In this document: piece after piece, positions 35,163-43,372 of the stretch
Numbering within the stretch: position 1 is the stretch's first letter
Layout of the letters: every line of letters starts with the position of its first letter
Source: Paraburkholderia sp. BL25I1N1
Lineage (GTDB): Bacteria; Pseudomonadota; Gammaproteobacteria; Burkholderiales; Burkholderiaceae
Length of the DNA stretch: 64,000 bases
NCBI RefSeq assembly: GCF_003002025.1
Contig: NZ_PVZB01000012.1
Span: forward strand, 1 to 64,000
Reading direction: 5' to 3'
The notes under the pieces: model-generated
Seen by the model: the letters and a program-made list of their open reading frames with translations, nothing else
Database searches by the model: none
Told to the model about the DNA's origin: nothing
Program-made: the position numbers and the translations under genes

Positions 35163-35936
35163 ATGACTTCACGAAAGTCCGTACGCCCGCTCGACGCCGG
35201 ATCGATCATCAAGGATGCAGAAAAGGAACTGCAATCGTCTGCACGCCGCCTGTTTGGCAAGCGAATCCTGACCTTGGGCGGACTCGCGCTACTGTCGGGC
35301 TGCGATCTAAATAACGACAAATCGGTCAACACGATGCTGCGCAGGATGTCTTCATTCAACGATGGTGCGCAAGCGCTGCTGTTCGATCCGCGCGAACTGG
35401 CCCCGACCTATCCGGAATCGATGATCACGCGGCCATTTCCGTTCAATGCGTACTATGACATCGACCAGGTGCCCGAGGTCGACGCGCAGACTTACCGCCT
35501 TGAACTCACTGGTCTCGTAAAAGGCAAGCGTATCTGGACGCTCGAAGAACTGCACGCGTTGCAGCAGCAGAGCCAGATTACGCGGCATATCTGCATCGAA
35601 GGCTGGAGCGCGATCGGCAAGTGGGGTGGTGTGCAATTCTCCGACTTTCTCTTGCGGGCCGGCGTCGATACAACTGCAAAATACGTCGCGCTACATTGCG
35701 CCGACAACTACTGGGCCAGCATCGACATGCCGACGGCGTTGCATCCGCAGACACTGCTTACGCTGACCTATGACGGCAACATCCTGCCCGCGAAGTATGG
35801 CTTTCCCATGAAGCTTCGCATGCCAACAAAGCTCGGCTACAAGAACCCGAAGCACATCCTCGCCATCTCCGTCACCAACGAATTCCCCGGCGGCTATCGG
35901 GAAAACCAGGGTTACAACTGGTTCGGCGGATCCTGA
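35163..35936 (+). CDS. YedY/MsrP-like molybdopterin oxidoreductase
   Basis: This 257-residue protein belongs to the sulfite-oxidase fold family. RHICIEGWSAIGKWGG contains the Cys that binds molybdenum, and CADNYWASIDMPTALHP and KLRMPTKLGYKNPKHI follow as expected. The N-terminus has a twin-arginine motif (SARRLFGKR, residues 26 to 34), then a hydrophobic run and LLSGC (Cys47). This suggests a Tat-exported lipoprotein, which is unusual. It lies 2 bases after the cytochrome b gene, its likely electron partner. It may reduce or oxidise a periplasmic sulfoxide or other substrate. Confidence 0.82.
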   Translation: MTSRKSVRPLDAGSIIKDAEKELQSSARRLFGKRILTLGGLALLSGCDLNNDKSVNTMLRRMSSFNDGAQALLFDPRELAPTYPESMITRPFPFNAYYDIDQVPEVDAQTYRLELTGLVKGKRIWTLEELHALQQQSQITRHICIEGWSAIGKWGGVQFSDFLLRAGVDTTAKYVALHCADNYWASIDMPTALHPQTLLTLTYDGNILPAKYGFPMKLRMPTKLGYKNPKHILAISVTNEFPGGYRENQGYNWFGGS

Positions 35937-35984
35937 GCCGCAAGCCGCAGATACCTCTAACCGCAATACACTCAAGGAATTTCC

Positions 35985-36596
35985 ATGGCCATTCGCTTCA
36001 AACTCGCGGCTTCGCTCGTCGCACTCACGCTCACCAGCGCAGCCTTCGCGCAAACACCGGCAGGCAAGCCGGAACGGATTCGCGGCGACATCGTGTCGCT
36101 GACGGGCAGCACGCTCACGGTGCATCGTCGCAGTGGCGACACGGTGACGATCCAGCTGAGCGATAAGTCCGTCGTGAACGGCGTCAAGGCGATGCAACTC
36201 GCCGATATCAAGCCGGGCTCGTATGTTGGTGCCGCGGCCATGCCCGGCCCTGACGGCAAGCTGACCGCGAAGGAAGTGCTGGTGTTCCCGGAAGCCGCAC
36301 GCGGCATGGGGGAAGGTCGCTACGCATGGGACCTCGGCGTCAACACCTCGATGACCAACGCCAACGTGGACACCGTCGTCGAAGGCACCAACGGGCGTGA
36401 TCTGAAGCTGTCGTACAAGGGCGGCAGCAACACCATCAGCGTGCCGCCGACGGCGCCGGTCGTGACGCTGATTCCCGCCACGCGCGACGAACTGACGGCC
36501 GGCAAGAAGGTGTTCGTGGTGGCGACCTCGAACGGCGGCAGCTACGCCGCGCAATTCGTGGTGGTCGAGAAGGACGGCGTCGTTCCGCCGATGTAA
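35985..36596 (+). CDS. Periplasmic DUF5666-like protein
   Basis: This 203-residue protein has a signal peptide (residues 1 to 22, ending SAAFA) and beta-rich repeats such as RIRGDIVSLTGSTLTVHRRSGDTVTIQL, typical of DUF5666-type OB-fold proteins. Close relatives are often found beside cytochrome b561/YedY pairs and are sometimes misnamed as metal transporter permeases; it has no membrane segments beyond the signal. It is the third gene of the operon, and its role is unknown. A hairpin with arms ACGGCGC/GCGCCGT (36610-36634) follows the stop but lacks a T-run. Confidence 0.75.
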   Translation: MAIRFKLAASLVALTLTSAAFAQTPAGKPERIRGDIVSLTGSTLTVHRRSGDTVTIQLSDKSVVNGVKAMQLADIKPGSYVGAAAMPGPDGKLTAKEVLVFPEAARGMGEGRYAWDLGVNTSMTNANVDTVVEGTNGRDLKLSYKGGSNTISVPPTAPVVTLIPATRDELTAGKKVFVVATSNGGSYAAQFVVVEKDGVVPPM

Positions 36597-36954
36597 TCCT
36601 GCAAGGGGTACGGCGCGCCTCCGTCCGGCGCCGTGCCTATAGGAGTCTGTGGTCCGAAAGGAGGCCGCTTGACAGGCCTTAGCCTCAAAAGCAGTCACCC
36701 ATAACGGATATATACGGTTCGTCGCCGTCGCGATGCGGTTGTTTGCGTTCGTGAGCACTTGCGAGGCTAGGTCTTGAACCGCCCCGGGGCAGTTCAAAGC
36801 GAGTCTGATACGAAGGACGCAGGAGAAGGATGGTATGCGCCGAAACAGTCGTTTTCCGTATGAGCACGCCCGAATTCTCCCCTTGGAAAATCGCGATCGT
36901 TCTACGCTTCATCTCCCATCACCGGACAGCCATTTCTATTCGCGGAAGATAGTC

Positions 36955-37299
36955 ATGTCGTCAGGCCTCAGTGTGAACTATCAGATCGCATCGCTATGGA
37001 CTTTCGGGGTGTCCGTGACAGGCGCCGGTGTAGGTTCACATTACGGACGCCCGGTGCTACCGGTTGCAGGAGCCGCTGATGCGAAGGCCAGTTTGATCGT
37101 GCTCAACACAAATCCGACCATTACGTACAAGCCGCTGCGCAACCTGTCGATTGGGGCATCTCTGGTAATTGGATTCGAACAGTTGTGGCTGAATGGCATA
37201 CTTGCGCCAGCGCTCCCACATTACCGCTTCCTGGCTTTTCGTGTAGTAGATTCGCCGTCTCTGTTTCATTTCAATACCTCCGCTGCTCTGGCAGCCTAG
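36955..37299 (+). pseudogene. Fragment of an OmpP1/FadL-like outer-membrane protein
   Basis: From ATG 36955, about 80 residues read like part of a FadL/OmpP1-type beta barrel (GRPVLPVAGAADAK, NPTITYKPLRNLSIGASLVIGFEQL). The frame then loses resemblance and stops at 37299. No signal peptide and no remaining strands are present, so this is an internal remnant of a gene usually about 400 residues long. The stretch 36635-36954 before it has no supported gene. Confidence 0.5.
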
Positions 37300-37453
37300 G
37301 GTATTGCGTCGACCGGTTGAATCCAGGCGCGGACTATGACGTCAACTTCCAAATGCCGCTGGTGCAAGACGCATTGACGCTGCCATCCGGTCGAGGAAAA
37401 CGCTGACGGGCTTATCTTGACCTTATCAATCTTTTTTAACTAGAGGTGCTCGC

Positions 37454-37861
37454 ATGATCGCCCGCAGCCCTGAGCACGCCATTGCGCTCATCGACAAAGC
37501 CTTCGAGGAAGCCGATATCGACACGCTCGTTGGCTTGTACGAAGAACACGCCGTCTTGATACCGACTGCGACTGTAGTCCGGCAGGAGATCCGCGGCCGC
37601 CAGCAGTTGCACGACTTTTATTCAGGCTTGCTAGCGCCCGGTCGCTTCACCGTCCGCCAGCATCAGACGCACGTTGTTCAAGTCGATGATATCGCTCTTG
37701 TAACCATACGGTGGACCTTAAGTGCGAAGGATCGGCAGCCCCAGACCCTGATCGCGACGGTCGTATTTAGAAGGCAAGCTGACGGTGCCTGGATGGACCT
37801 GATCGACAGCGGCCCCGCCGTTCTCGACCAAAGTGATGGGATCGAGTCGCTGCAAATGTAA
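37454..37861 (+). CDS. SnoaL-like/DUF4440-type protein
   Basis: This 135-residue protein has an NTF2-like fold (PEHAIALIDKAFEEADIDTLVGLYEEHAVLIPTA...IRGRQQLHDFYSGLL). Such small proteins bind or transform diverse ligands. A purine-rich AGAGG precedes the ATG. It stands alone in a region rich in gene remnants, but its own frame is complete. Confidence 0.7.
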   Translation: MIARSPEHAIALIDKAFEEADIDTLVGLYEEHAVLIPTATVVRQEIRGRQQLHDFYSGLLAPGRFTVRQHQTHVVQVDDIALVTIRWTLSAKDRQPQTLIATVVFRRQADGAWMDLIDSGPAVLDQSDGIESLQM

Positions 37862-38089
37862 CCTGACTTCTCCTTTGATTCCCGGTCGGAATATTCGATT
37901 TCTGGTGTCGTCGACCTCATCCAAAACCCATCGCGGAACTCATAACCTACAGGCGTGCAGCGTTTTGTAGTGCTCCTGCCGCCTTCGCCGGTGTAGGCGT
38001 GTCGGGCGATGGTGGTGCGTGCCTCGCGGCCGGCGCTTGCGCGAGTGGTTACATGAGGAATCGGACCCGACGAGCGCGGAAGGAAAGCA

Positions 38090-38509
38090 TTGATGAAGCA
38101 ACAATTTATCCAGGCAAACGGAATTAACCTGCATGTCGTCGAGGTTGGCAGCGGCAAGGCCGTTCTATTCTGCCATGGCTTCCCGGATACCTGGCGTGGC
38201 TGGCGGCGTGTGATGAGAGCTGTTGCGAAGGCAGGGTATCGCGCCACCGCGATGGATATGCGCGATTATGGCAGGAGTTCGGCGCCTGACGATCCAACGC
38301 TCTACACAATTCTGCACACGGTAGGCGATGTGGTCGGCGTACTGAATGCACTCGGCCTCGATCAAGCCGTCATCGTCGGGCACGATTTCGGCGCGTCGGT
38401 TGCCTGGAACGCAGATCTGATGAGGCCCGACCGGTTCCGTGCCGTGTTCGGCATCAGTGTTCCATTCACGCCTCGCGGCGAGAAAGCATTCCTCAGAGCG
38501 TCAGACTGA
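38090..38509 (+). pseudogene. Truncated epoxide hydrolase-like alpha/beta hydrolase
   Basis: 139 residues match the N-terminal half of an epoxide hydrolase. They include FCHGFPDTWRGWRRVM (oxyanion HGxP), MDMRDYGRSS, the nucleophile GHDFGASVAW and VFGISVPFTPRG. The cap domain and catalytic Asp-His part (normally to about residue 320) are missing. The frame ends in a stop 8 bases before a convergent VOC gene. It is probably inactive. Confidence 0.75.
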
Positions 38510-38516
38510 CCGAATA

Positions 38517-38960
38517 TTACGGGTACTGCAGGATGTTGACGATCGTACCGTCGGGGTCTCGAACCATCGTCGATCTCAAGCCATCCCCAGAGAGAGGCTT
38601 GAGTTTCCATTCGAAGACTGCGCCTTCGTTCTCAAGGTGCGAAGTGACGGCGTCGAGGCTCAATGTGCGAAAAACGATGGCCTTCGCGCCGGTCCGGTCG
38701 ATGTGTGGCCCGGGCACGATATCCGCGTCAGGATTGCGAACGGTTGTCGCACGCGAGAGAAGTTCGATCCGCATGTCGTCTCTTTCGAGTATCTGGAAGT
38801 CAGCCTCGAGCGGTTCGATGTACGTGCAATAGCCTCGGCGGAAACCAAAGAGGCGTCCGTACCAGTCTGCGGATCGATCGATGTCAGTGACTGAGATGGC
38901 GACGTTGTCAAATTCAAGCAACTGCTGTGTCGGCAAATCGGATTTGCTGGGGTCCATCAT
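38517..38960 (-). CDS. VOC-family (glyoxalase-like) protein
   Basis: This 147-residue protein has paired beta-alpha-beta-beta-beta modules of the VOC fold (FDNVAISVTDIDRSADWYGRLFGF and STMVRDPDGTIVNILQYP). The metal-ligand pattern is not clear enough to name the reaction (lyase, isomerase, dioxygenase or resistance protein). It has an upstream AGGAG and is convergent with the truncated hydrolase. Confidence 0.78.
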   Translation of the reverse strand: MMDPSKSDLPTQQLLEFDNVAISVTDIDRSADWYGRLFGFRRGYCTYIEPLEADFQILERDDMRIELLSRATTVRNPDADIVPGPHIDRTGAKAIVFRTLSLDAVTSHLENEGAVFEWKLKPLSGDGLRSTMVRDPDGTIVNILQYP

Positions 38961-39053
38961 TGTGTACTTCTCCTGTCAAGTACCGAGCGGCGTCAGATGG
39001 CGGGGCAACGCTCCGACCGGTGTATTAAGTTGAGCCAATTCGGACGGCTCATG

Positions 39054-39860
39054 CTATGAGTCGGTGGGTATACGAAGGTTGCGGCGTTTCGTTTTTGTTG
39101 TTTCACCTGTCGCGTACCTAGAAACGCGGGCTTGTGGCTTTTTCGATCCTGTTGTCGTACCTGTATCGTTGCGCACCAACTCACGTATGCCCGCCGCCGC
39201 GAAGCGCACGAGGTCGGAATAGTGTGCCGTCGACTTCCTGGCGCGGTCCCGTGCGCCCAGTCTCATCGCCCGGCCATTGAGTGCATGGGCTTGCTGCCGC
39301 GCTCCCACCGAAAACAGATACGCCCACACCGCCTGCTCGCGTGCAATGCCAGGCATGACCGTATGCAGGGCGTCGATGAATCGCTCCGCGATCGGGTCAT
39401 AGTAGGTTTCGCGAATGCGACGTGAACGCTCGTCGCTGCCGAGACTGACGGACGCCACGAGTTGCACGTAAAGCGCCAGATTCACCGCATCTTCGCCATG
39501 AAAAATTTCCGATAGCGGGGTGAAAGCGATCGTCAGCACGTCTTCGACGGTCGCGGTGCGTTCGCTCGCGAAGAGAGCGTCGAGCAGCTTGCCACGGTGC
39601 TGATTAATCGCCGACGACCGTCGCTCGAATACAGCCTCGTAGAGCTTGTCCTTGGTCGCGTAGTGATAATGCACGAGCGCCTGCGCGACGCCCGCTTCCT
39701 CCGCGATGTTTCGCATGCTCGCGCCGGCGTAGCCGTGCTCGCCAAACACCCGTTCGGCCGCATTCAGGATCGCGGAGAGGCGCGTGCCGGGCGCGTGGTC
39801 CGGTTCCTGAGCACCGTTGGCGGTGCGAGCTGACGCCTTCTTTTCGCGTTCTGTCTTCAT
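39054..39860 (-). CDS. TetR-family transcriptional regulator
   Basis: This 268-residue protein has an HTH at residues 27 to 75 (RLSAILNAAERVFGEHGYAGASMRNIAEEAGVAQALVHYHYATKDKLYEAVF). The ligand domain is longer than usual, with a basic Arg/Lys-rich tail of about 35 residues (GSKKPQARVSR...TKTKRRNLR). GGGAG precedes the ATG. A dyad just upstream of its start recurs in two neighbouring promoters, suggesting autoregulation and control of locus B. Confidence 0.88.
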   Translation of the reverse strand: MKTEREKKASARTANGAQEPDHAPGTRLSAILNAAERVFGEHGYAGASMRNIAEEAGVAQALVHYHYATKDKLYEAVFERRSSAINQHRGKLLDALFASERTATVEDVLTIAFTPLSEIFHGEDAVNLALYVQLVASVSLGSDERSRRIRETYYDPIAERFIDALHTVMPGIAREQAVWAYLFSVGARQQAHALNGRAMRLGARDRARKSTAHYSDLVRFAAAGIRELVRNDTGTTTGSKKPQARVSRYATGETTKTKRRNLRIPTDS

Positions 39861-39882
39861 CTAAGCGACTCCCTCACCGTAC

Positions 39883-39900
39883 TATTCGATCGATCAGTCA
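39883..39900. promoter_or_regulatory. Putative TetR operator, site 1
   Basis: TATTCGATC-GATCAGTCA lies 23 bases before the TetR gene start. It shares the core TTCGATCGATCAGT with site 3 and the right half GATCAGTCA with the perfect palindrome at site 2. Confidence 0.65.
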
Positions 39901-39948
39901 GTATATCGCGATCCTCACGCGACGCGATATACCGGGCAGCGCATGCCG

Positions 39949-40860
39949 TTACCCAAGAAATTCCGGCTCGGGCAGTCCCTTTACGCCGGGACGTACCGCG
40001 AGCACATTGCCGGCGAGCGGCTGCTGCGCGAGTTCCTTCTCACTCATGCGCCGGCGCGCCGTGGTGATGAAGAGGGTGTCGAGATCCGGACCGCCGAAGC
40101 ACAGGCTGCTCACGCGCCGCACCGGGAGATTGATGACCACGTCGATTCGTCCCCGCGGGTCGTAACGCGTGACGCACCAGCCGTCCATGTTCGCGCTCCA
40201 GAAGCACCCGTCGGCATCGACGGTCGAGCCGTCGCAGATGCCACGTCCGAGCGGAACTTCAGCGAACTTGCGACGGTTGTAGATGGCGCCGTCGGCGGAA
40301 TCATAGTCGAACACGTCGATCTGGCAACTGAACGAATCGGTCATGTACATCAGGCGGTTATCCGGGCTGAAGCTGAGCCCGTTGATGCAGGTGATGCCTT
40401 CCATGACGAGTTTCGGATTCAGATCCGGATCCAGCCGGAAAAGGCGTCCGCGCGGGGTGTAGGCGGCCGCTTCCACGGTGCCGGACCAGTAGCGGCCGTG
40501 CCTGTCGCACTTGCCGTCATTGAAGCGGTTATTCGGGCGCTCGGCGTCGGGGCGCGCCACTTCGGTCAGCTCACCGGTTTCGGGCGAGAAGAAGTAGAAG
40601 CCCGAGCGCATGCCTACGAGCAGACCGCCTTTGGCGCGCAGGCCGATGCTGCCGATCTCTTCCTGCATCGGCCAGCTCTTCTTGGCGCCGCTTGAAATGT
40701 CGAGGCGATGGATCGATTGACCGATCCCGTCCACCCACCAGAGAAGCTGCGTTTTCTCATCCCAGATGATCGATTCACCGAGCACGTCGGGCGTGGAATC
40801 GACCACATCGATGACCGAACCTACCATATCGATCGGTCTGGTAATACTGCTGACAGTCAT
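39949..40860 (-). CDS. SMP-30/gluconolactonase-family lactonase
   Basis: This 303-residue six-bladed beta-propeller would open a lactone. Metal-site residues appear in DVLGESIIWDEKTQLLWWVD (Glu), NNRFNDGKCDRHGRYWSGT (Asn-Asp), GITCINGLSFSPDN (Asn) and GICDGSTVDADGCFWSA (Asp). GGAGG precedes the ATG. It lies 50 bases after the crotonase gene on the same strand. The pairing suggests a lactone intermediate in locus B. Confidence 0.87.
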   Translation of the reverse strand: MTVSSITRPIDMVGSVIDVVDSTPDVLGESIIWDEKTQLLWWVDGIGQSIHRLDISSGAKKSWPMQEEIGSIGLRAKGGLLVGMRSGFYFFSPETGELTEVARPDAERPNNRFNDGKCDRHGRYWSGTVEAAAYTPRGRLFRLDPDLNPKLVMEGITCINGLSFSPDNRLMYMTDSFSCQIDVFDYDSADGAIYNRRKFAEVPLGRGICDGSTVDADGCFWSANMDGWCVTRYDPRGRIDVVINLPVRRVSSLCFGGPDLDTLFITTARRRMSEKELAQQPLAGNVLAVRPGVKGLPEPEFLG

Positions 40861-40910
40861 GCTGCCTCCTTGATTTGTGAAGTTGATACGGGTGAGAAGC
40901 CGGGTCCCGT

Positions 40911-41675
40911 TCAGGCAGCCGCTTCTTTCATACGGGCGATGCCTTCCAGCGCGAGTCCGTATCCGAGCACGTCGTGCAGTCGTGCCTTCAGTTCGTGATT
41001 CAGGCAGGTGCGCGTATAGCGTCGCACGAGACGGGGCTGCCTGAGCATCAGTTTGGCGAGTTCACGGGCGCGCGGCAAAAGCTCGGCCGAGGGCAGCACT
41101 TCGTTCACCAATCCCATTTCAAGTGCCGCGCTTGCGGAAATGCTCTGACCTGTCAGCAGAAAGTAATGGCCGCGCGCGCGGCCCATCAGCAGCGGCATGA
41201 TCAGATGCATGCCGTCGCCCGGCACCATGCCTCCCTGGAAGTGTGCGGTGTCCTGGATCGCCGCGGTGTCGGATGCGAGCACGATGTCGCCGAGCAGCGG
41301 AATCTCTGCATGACGCACGGCCGGGCCGTTGATGACGCTGATCACCGGTGCCTCGATATTGAGCAGGTTGATGAGCAGATGCTTTGCTTCCCAGTAGATC
41401 GGATCGTAGATCGTGGGCGTCATCGAATTGCGGTTCTGATGCATGCCGGGCGCAATGGCGGGGCCGCTGAAGGCATCGCCCGTGCCGGTCATGATCACGA
41501 CCTCGTTTTCCCGATCGCGTCCTACATCGAGAAATGCCTGCTCGAACTCGCGATGGGCTGTGAGATTCCATACCAGCGGTTCGCCGTGCGTGTGGAAGTG
41601 CATCTCCAGTACGCCCTCGGTACGTGTCATGCGGATGGTCTCGAATTTGTCTGAGTACTCGTTGAAGGTGCTCAC
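40911..41675 (-). CDS. Crotonase-family C-C hydrolase, 6-oxocamphor hydrolase-like
   Basis: This 254-residue crotonase-fold protein resembles 6-oxocamphor hydrolase, which cleaves cyclic beta-diketones by a retro-Claisen reaction. From memory of that family, the key residues align: His41 (family His45), His122, His145 (TAHFQGG), Asp154 (VPGDGMH) and Glu244. The opening FNEYSDKFETIRM and PLVWNLTAHREF also match. The start is GTG at 41675 with GAGGAAA upstream. It probably opens a cyclic 1,3-diketone in locus B; ordinary enoyl-CoA hydratase activity is less likely. Confidence 0.83.
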   Translation of the reverse strand: MSTFNEYSDKFETIRMTRTEGVLEMHFHTHGEPLVWNLTAHREFEQAFLDVGRDRENEVVIMTGTGDAFSGPAIAPGMHQNRNSMTPTIYDPIYWEAKHLLINLLNIEAPVISVINGPAVRHAEIPLLGDIVLASDTAAIQDTAHFQGGMVPGDGMHLIMPLLMGRARGHYFLLTGQSISASAALEMGLVNEVLPSAELLPRARELAKLMLRQPRLVRRYTRTCLNHELKARLHDVLGYGLALEGIARMKEAAA

Positions 41676-41771
41676 GGCTCTTTCCTCTGATGAAGGTTAA
41701 AAATCACTCCGACGCCTGTCGCGAGGTGCATCTCTTCGCCAGGCGATGCATTCAGCTGCCGATACTAGTCC

Positions 41772-41789
41772 TGACTGATCGATCAGTCA
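41772..41789. promoter_or_regulatory. Putative TetR operator, site 2
   Basis: The perfect palindrome TGACTGATC-GATCAGTCA lies 97 bases before the crotonase gene start, in the 359-base divergent gap to the MFS gene. It is probably the control site for the crotonase/SMP-30 transcript. No gene is seen in this gap (41676-42034). Confidence 0.7.
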
Positions 41790-41863
41790 ACAAGGGAAAA
41801 TCCCCGGCGGATTAGCCGCGTTTTCCGTTGACCGGAACCTGGCTCCTCGGATACTGTGCTGAC

Positions 41864-41881
41864 TGTTCGATCGATCAGTTT
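41864..41881. promoter_or_regulatory. Putative TetR operator, site 3
   Basis: TGTTCGATC-GATCAGTTT lies about 75 bases downstream of site 2 and 154 bases before the MFS gene start. It shares TTCGATCGATCAGT with site 1. It is probably the control site for the MFS and molybdenum hydroxylase transcript. Confidence 0.65.
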
Positions 41882-42034
41882 TCGATGCGAGCGATCCGCC
41901 GCCTTCGGGCGCGCCCCCAGAAAGAGCAGACGCCGCCGGACCATCTGCGCCGCGACAGGCTCAAGGAGACAGCCTCATGAAACGCTTCCCGTCATTCACG
42001 TGCCGTTCCGTTCAACCCCATTGAGAGGATCATC

Positions 42035-43372
42035 ATGTTGCGCAAAATCACTCTCGATGCACACGCTCCCGCTCAGGTAACGGCCCCGGAAGATTCGCAG
42101 CGCGCGCTCTATCTCAAGGTTGCGATACGGCTCGTGCCGCTTCTGATCGTGTGCTATGTAATCGCGTATCTTGACCGCATCAACGTCGGATTCGCCAAGT
42201 TACAGATGCAGGACGCACTCGGCTTCAGCGATGCGGTGTACGGGCTCGGCGCGGGAATATTCTTCATCGGCTACTTTCTGTTCGAGGTGCCGAGCAACCT
42301 GCTTCTGCAACGCATCGGCGCCCGCAAGACCATCACACGCATCATGGTGTTATGGGGTTTCACCGGCTGCGCAATGGCAACCGTATCGAGTCCAACCGCA
42401 TTTTATGTACTCCGCTTTATGCTCGGCGTGTTCGAGGCGGGCTTTTTTCCCGGCGTTGTCTACTTCCTCAGTCAATGGTTCCCGCGCAACCGGCGCGGGC
42501 AGATTCTCGGTCTCTTCATGACCGGCTTCCCGATCGCGGGGATGATCGGCGGCCCGGTATCGGGCTGGGCGATGTCGCGGCTCGCGGGCGTCGCAGGTCT
42601 GGCGGGCTGGCAGTGGCTCTATATCGTGGAAGCGGCACCGGCGGTGCTGCTCGGTATCGTGACGTGGTTCACGCTTTCGGACGACATCGAGCGGGCAAAA
42701 TGGCTGACGGAACCGGAGCGCGACACCTTGCGCCACGCGTTGCGCAACGCTGGCGACGAGGCCGGCGCGGAACATGCCGGGCAGCTTCGGCAGGTCATTA
42801 CCGACCCGAAGGTGTACGTGATCAGCTTCGCCTACTTCACGTTTATTTGCGGCACCTATGCGTTGAGCTTCTGGGGGCCGACGGTACTGAAGAGCGCCGG
42901 TGCGACGAGCCTGGGGCGCATTGGCTGGCTCTCTGCCATTCCGTACGGCATCGCCGCGATCGGCATGGTGCTGATCTGCCGCAACTCGGACAGGCTTCTG
43001 GAACGCCGCTGGCACGGCGCACTGGCGGCCCTGGCCGGCGCGACGGCACTTTCACTGCTGCCGCTTCTGGCGCATGATCTGACTGCGACCATCGTGCTGC
43101 TGACGATCGCATCGACCACGGTGTTCGTCACGATTCCGCTGCTGTGGTCGCTCGCGTCCGACTATTTCGCTGGGTCGCCGGCCGCCGCTCCCGCGATCGC
43201 ATTCGTCAACAGCCTCGGTCTGCTCGGCGGATTCGCCAGTCCGTTCGCGATGGGCTGGCTCAAGACGCTGAGCGGCACGCTCACCAGCGGGCTTTTTCTG
43301 ATGACGACATTGCTGGCGCTCGGCGCATGCGCGATGCTGTGCGTGCGGGTGGGTGGCCAGGCGAGCCGATGA
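42035..43372 (+). CDS. MFS transporter, anion:cation symporter family
   Basis: This 445-residue membrane protein has twelve predicted segments and the ACS-type signatures YLDRINVGFAKLQMQ in helix 1 and GAGIFFIGYFLFEVPSNLLLQRIGARK. It resembles carriers of sugar acids, phthalate and other carboxylates (for example D-galactonate or tartrate). GAGG precedes the ATG. Its stop overlaps the start of the molybdenum hydroxylase large subunit. Confidence 0.9.
   Translation: MLRKITLDAHAPAQVTAPEDSQRALYLKVAIRLVPLLIVCYVIAYLDRINVGFAKLQMQDALGFSDAVYGLGAGIFFIGYFLFEVPSNLLLQRIGARKTITRIMVLWGFTGCAMATVSSPTAFYVLRFMLGVFEAGFFPGVVYFLSQWFPRNRRGQILGLFMTGFPIAGMIGGPVSGWAMSRLAGVAGLAGWQWLYIVEAAPAVLLGIVTWFTLSDDIERAKWLTEPERDTLRHALRNAGDEAGAEHAGQLRQVITDPKVYVISFAYFTFICGTYALSFWGPTVLKSAGATSLGRIGWLSAIPYGIAAIGMVLICRNSDRLLERRWHGALAALAGATALSLLPLLAHDLTATIVLLTIASTTVFVTIPLLWSLASDYFAGSPAAAPAIAFVNSLGLLGGFASPFAMGWLKTLSGTLTSGLFLMTTLLALGACAMLCVRVGGQASR

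Noticed and set aside
36610..36634. GC-rich hairpin after the DUF5666-like gene as a Rho-independent terminator
   Set aside because: The arms pair perfectly but no T-run follows, so it is only mentioned with the gene.
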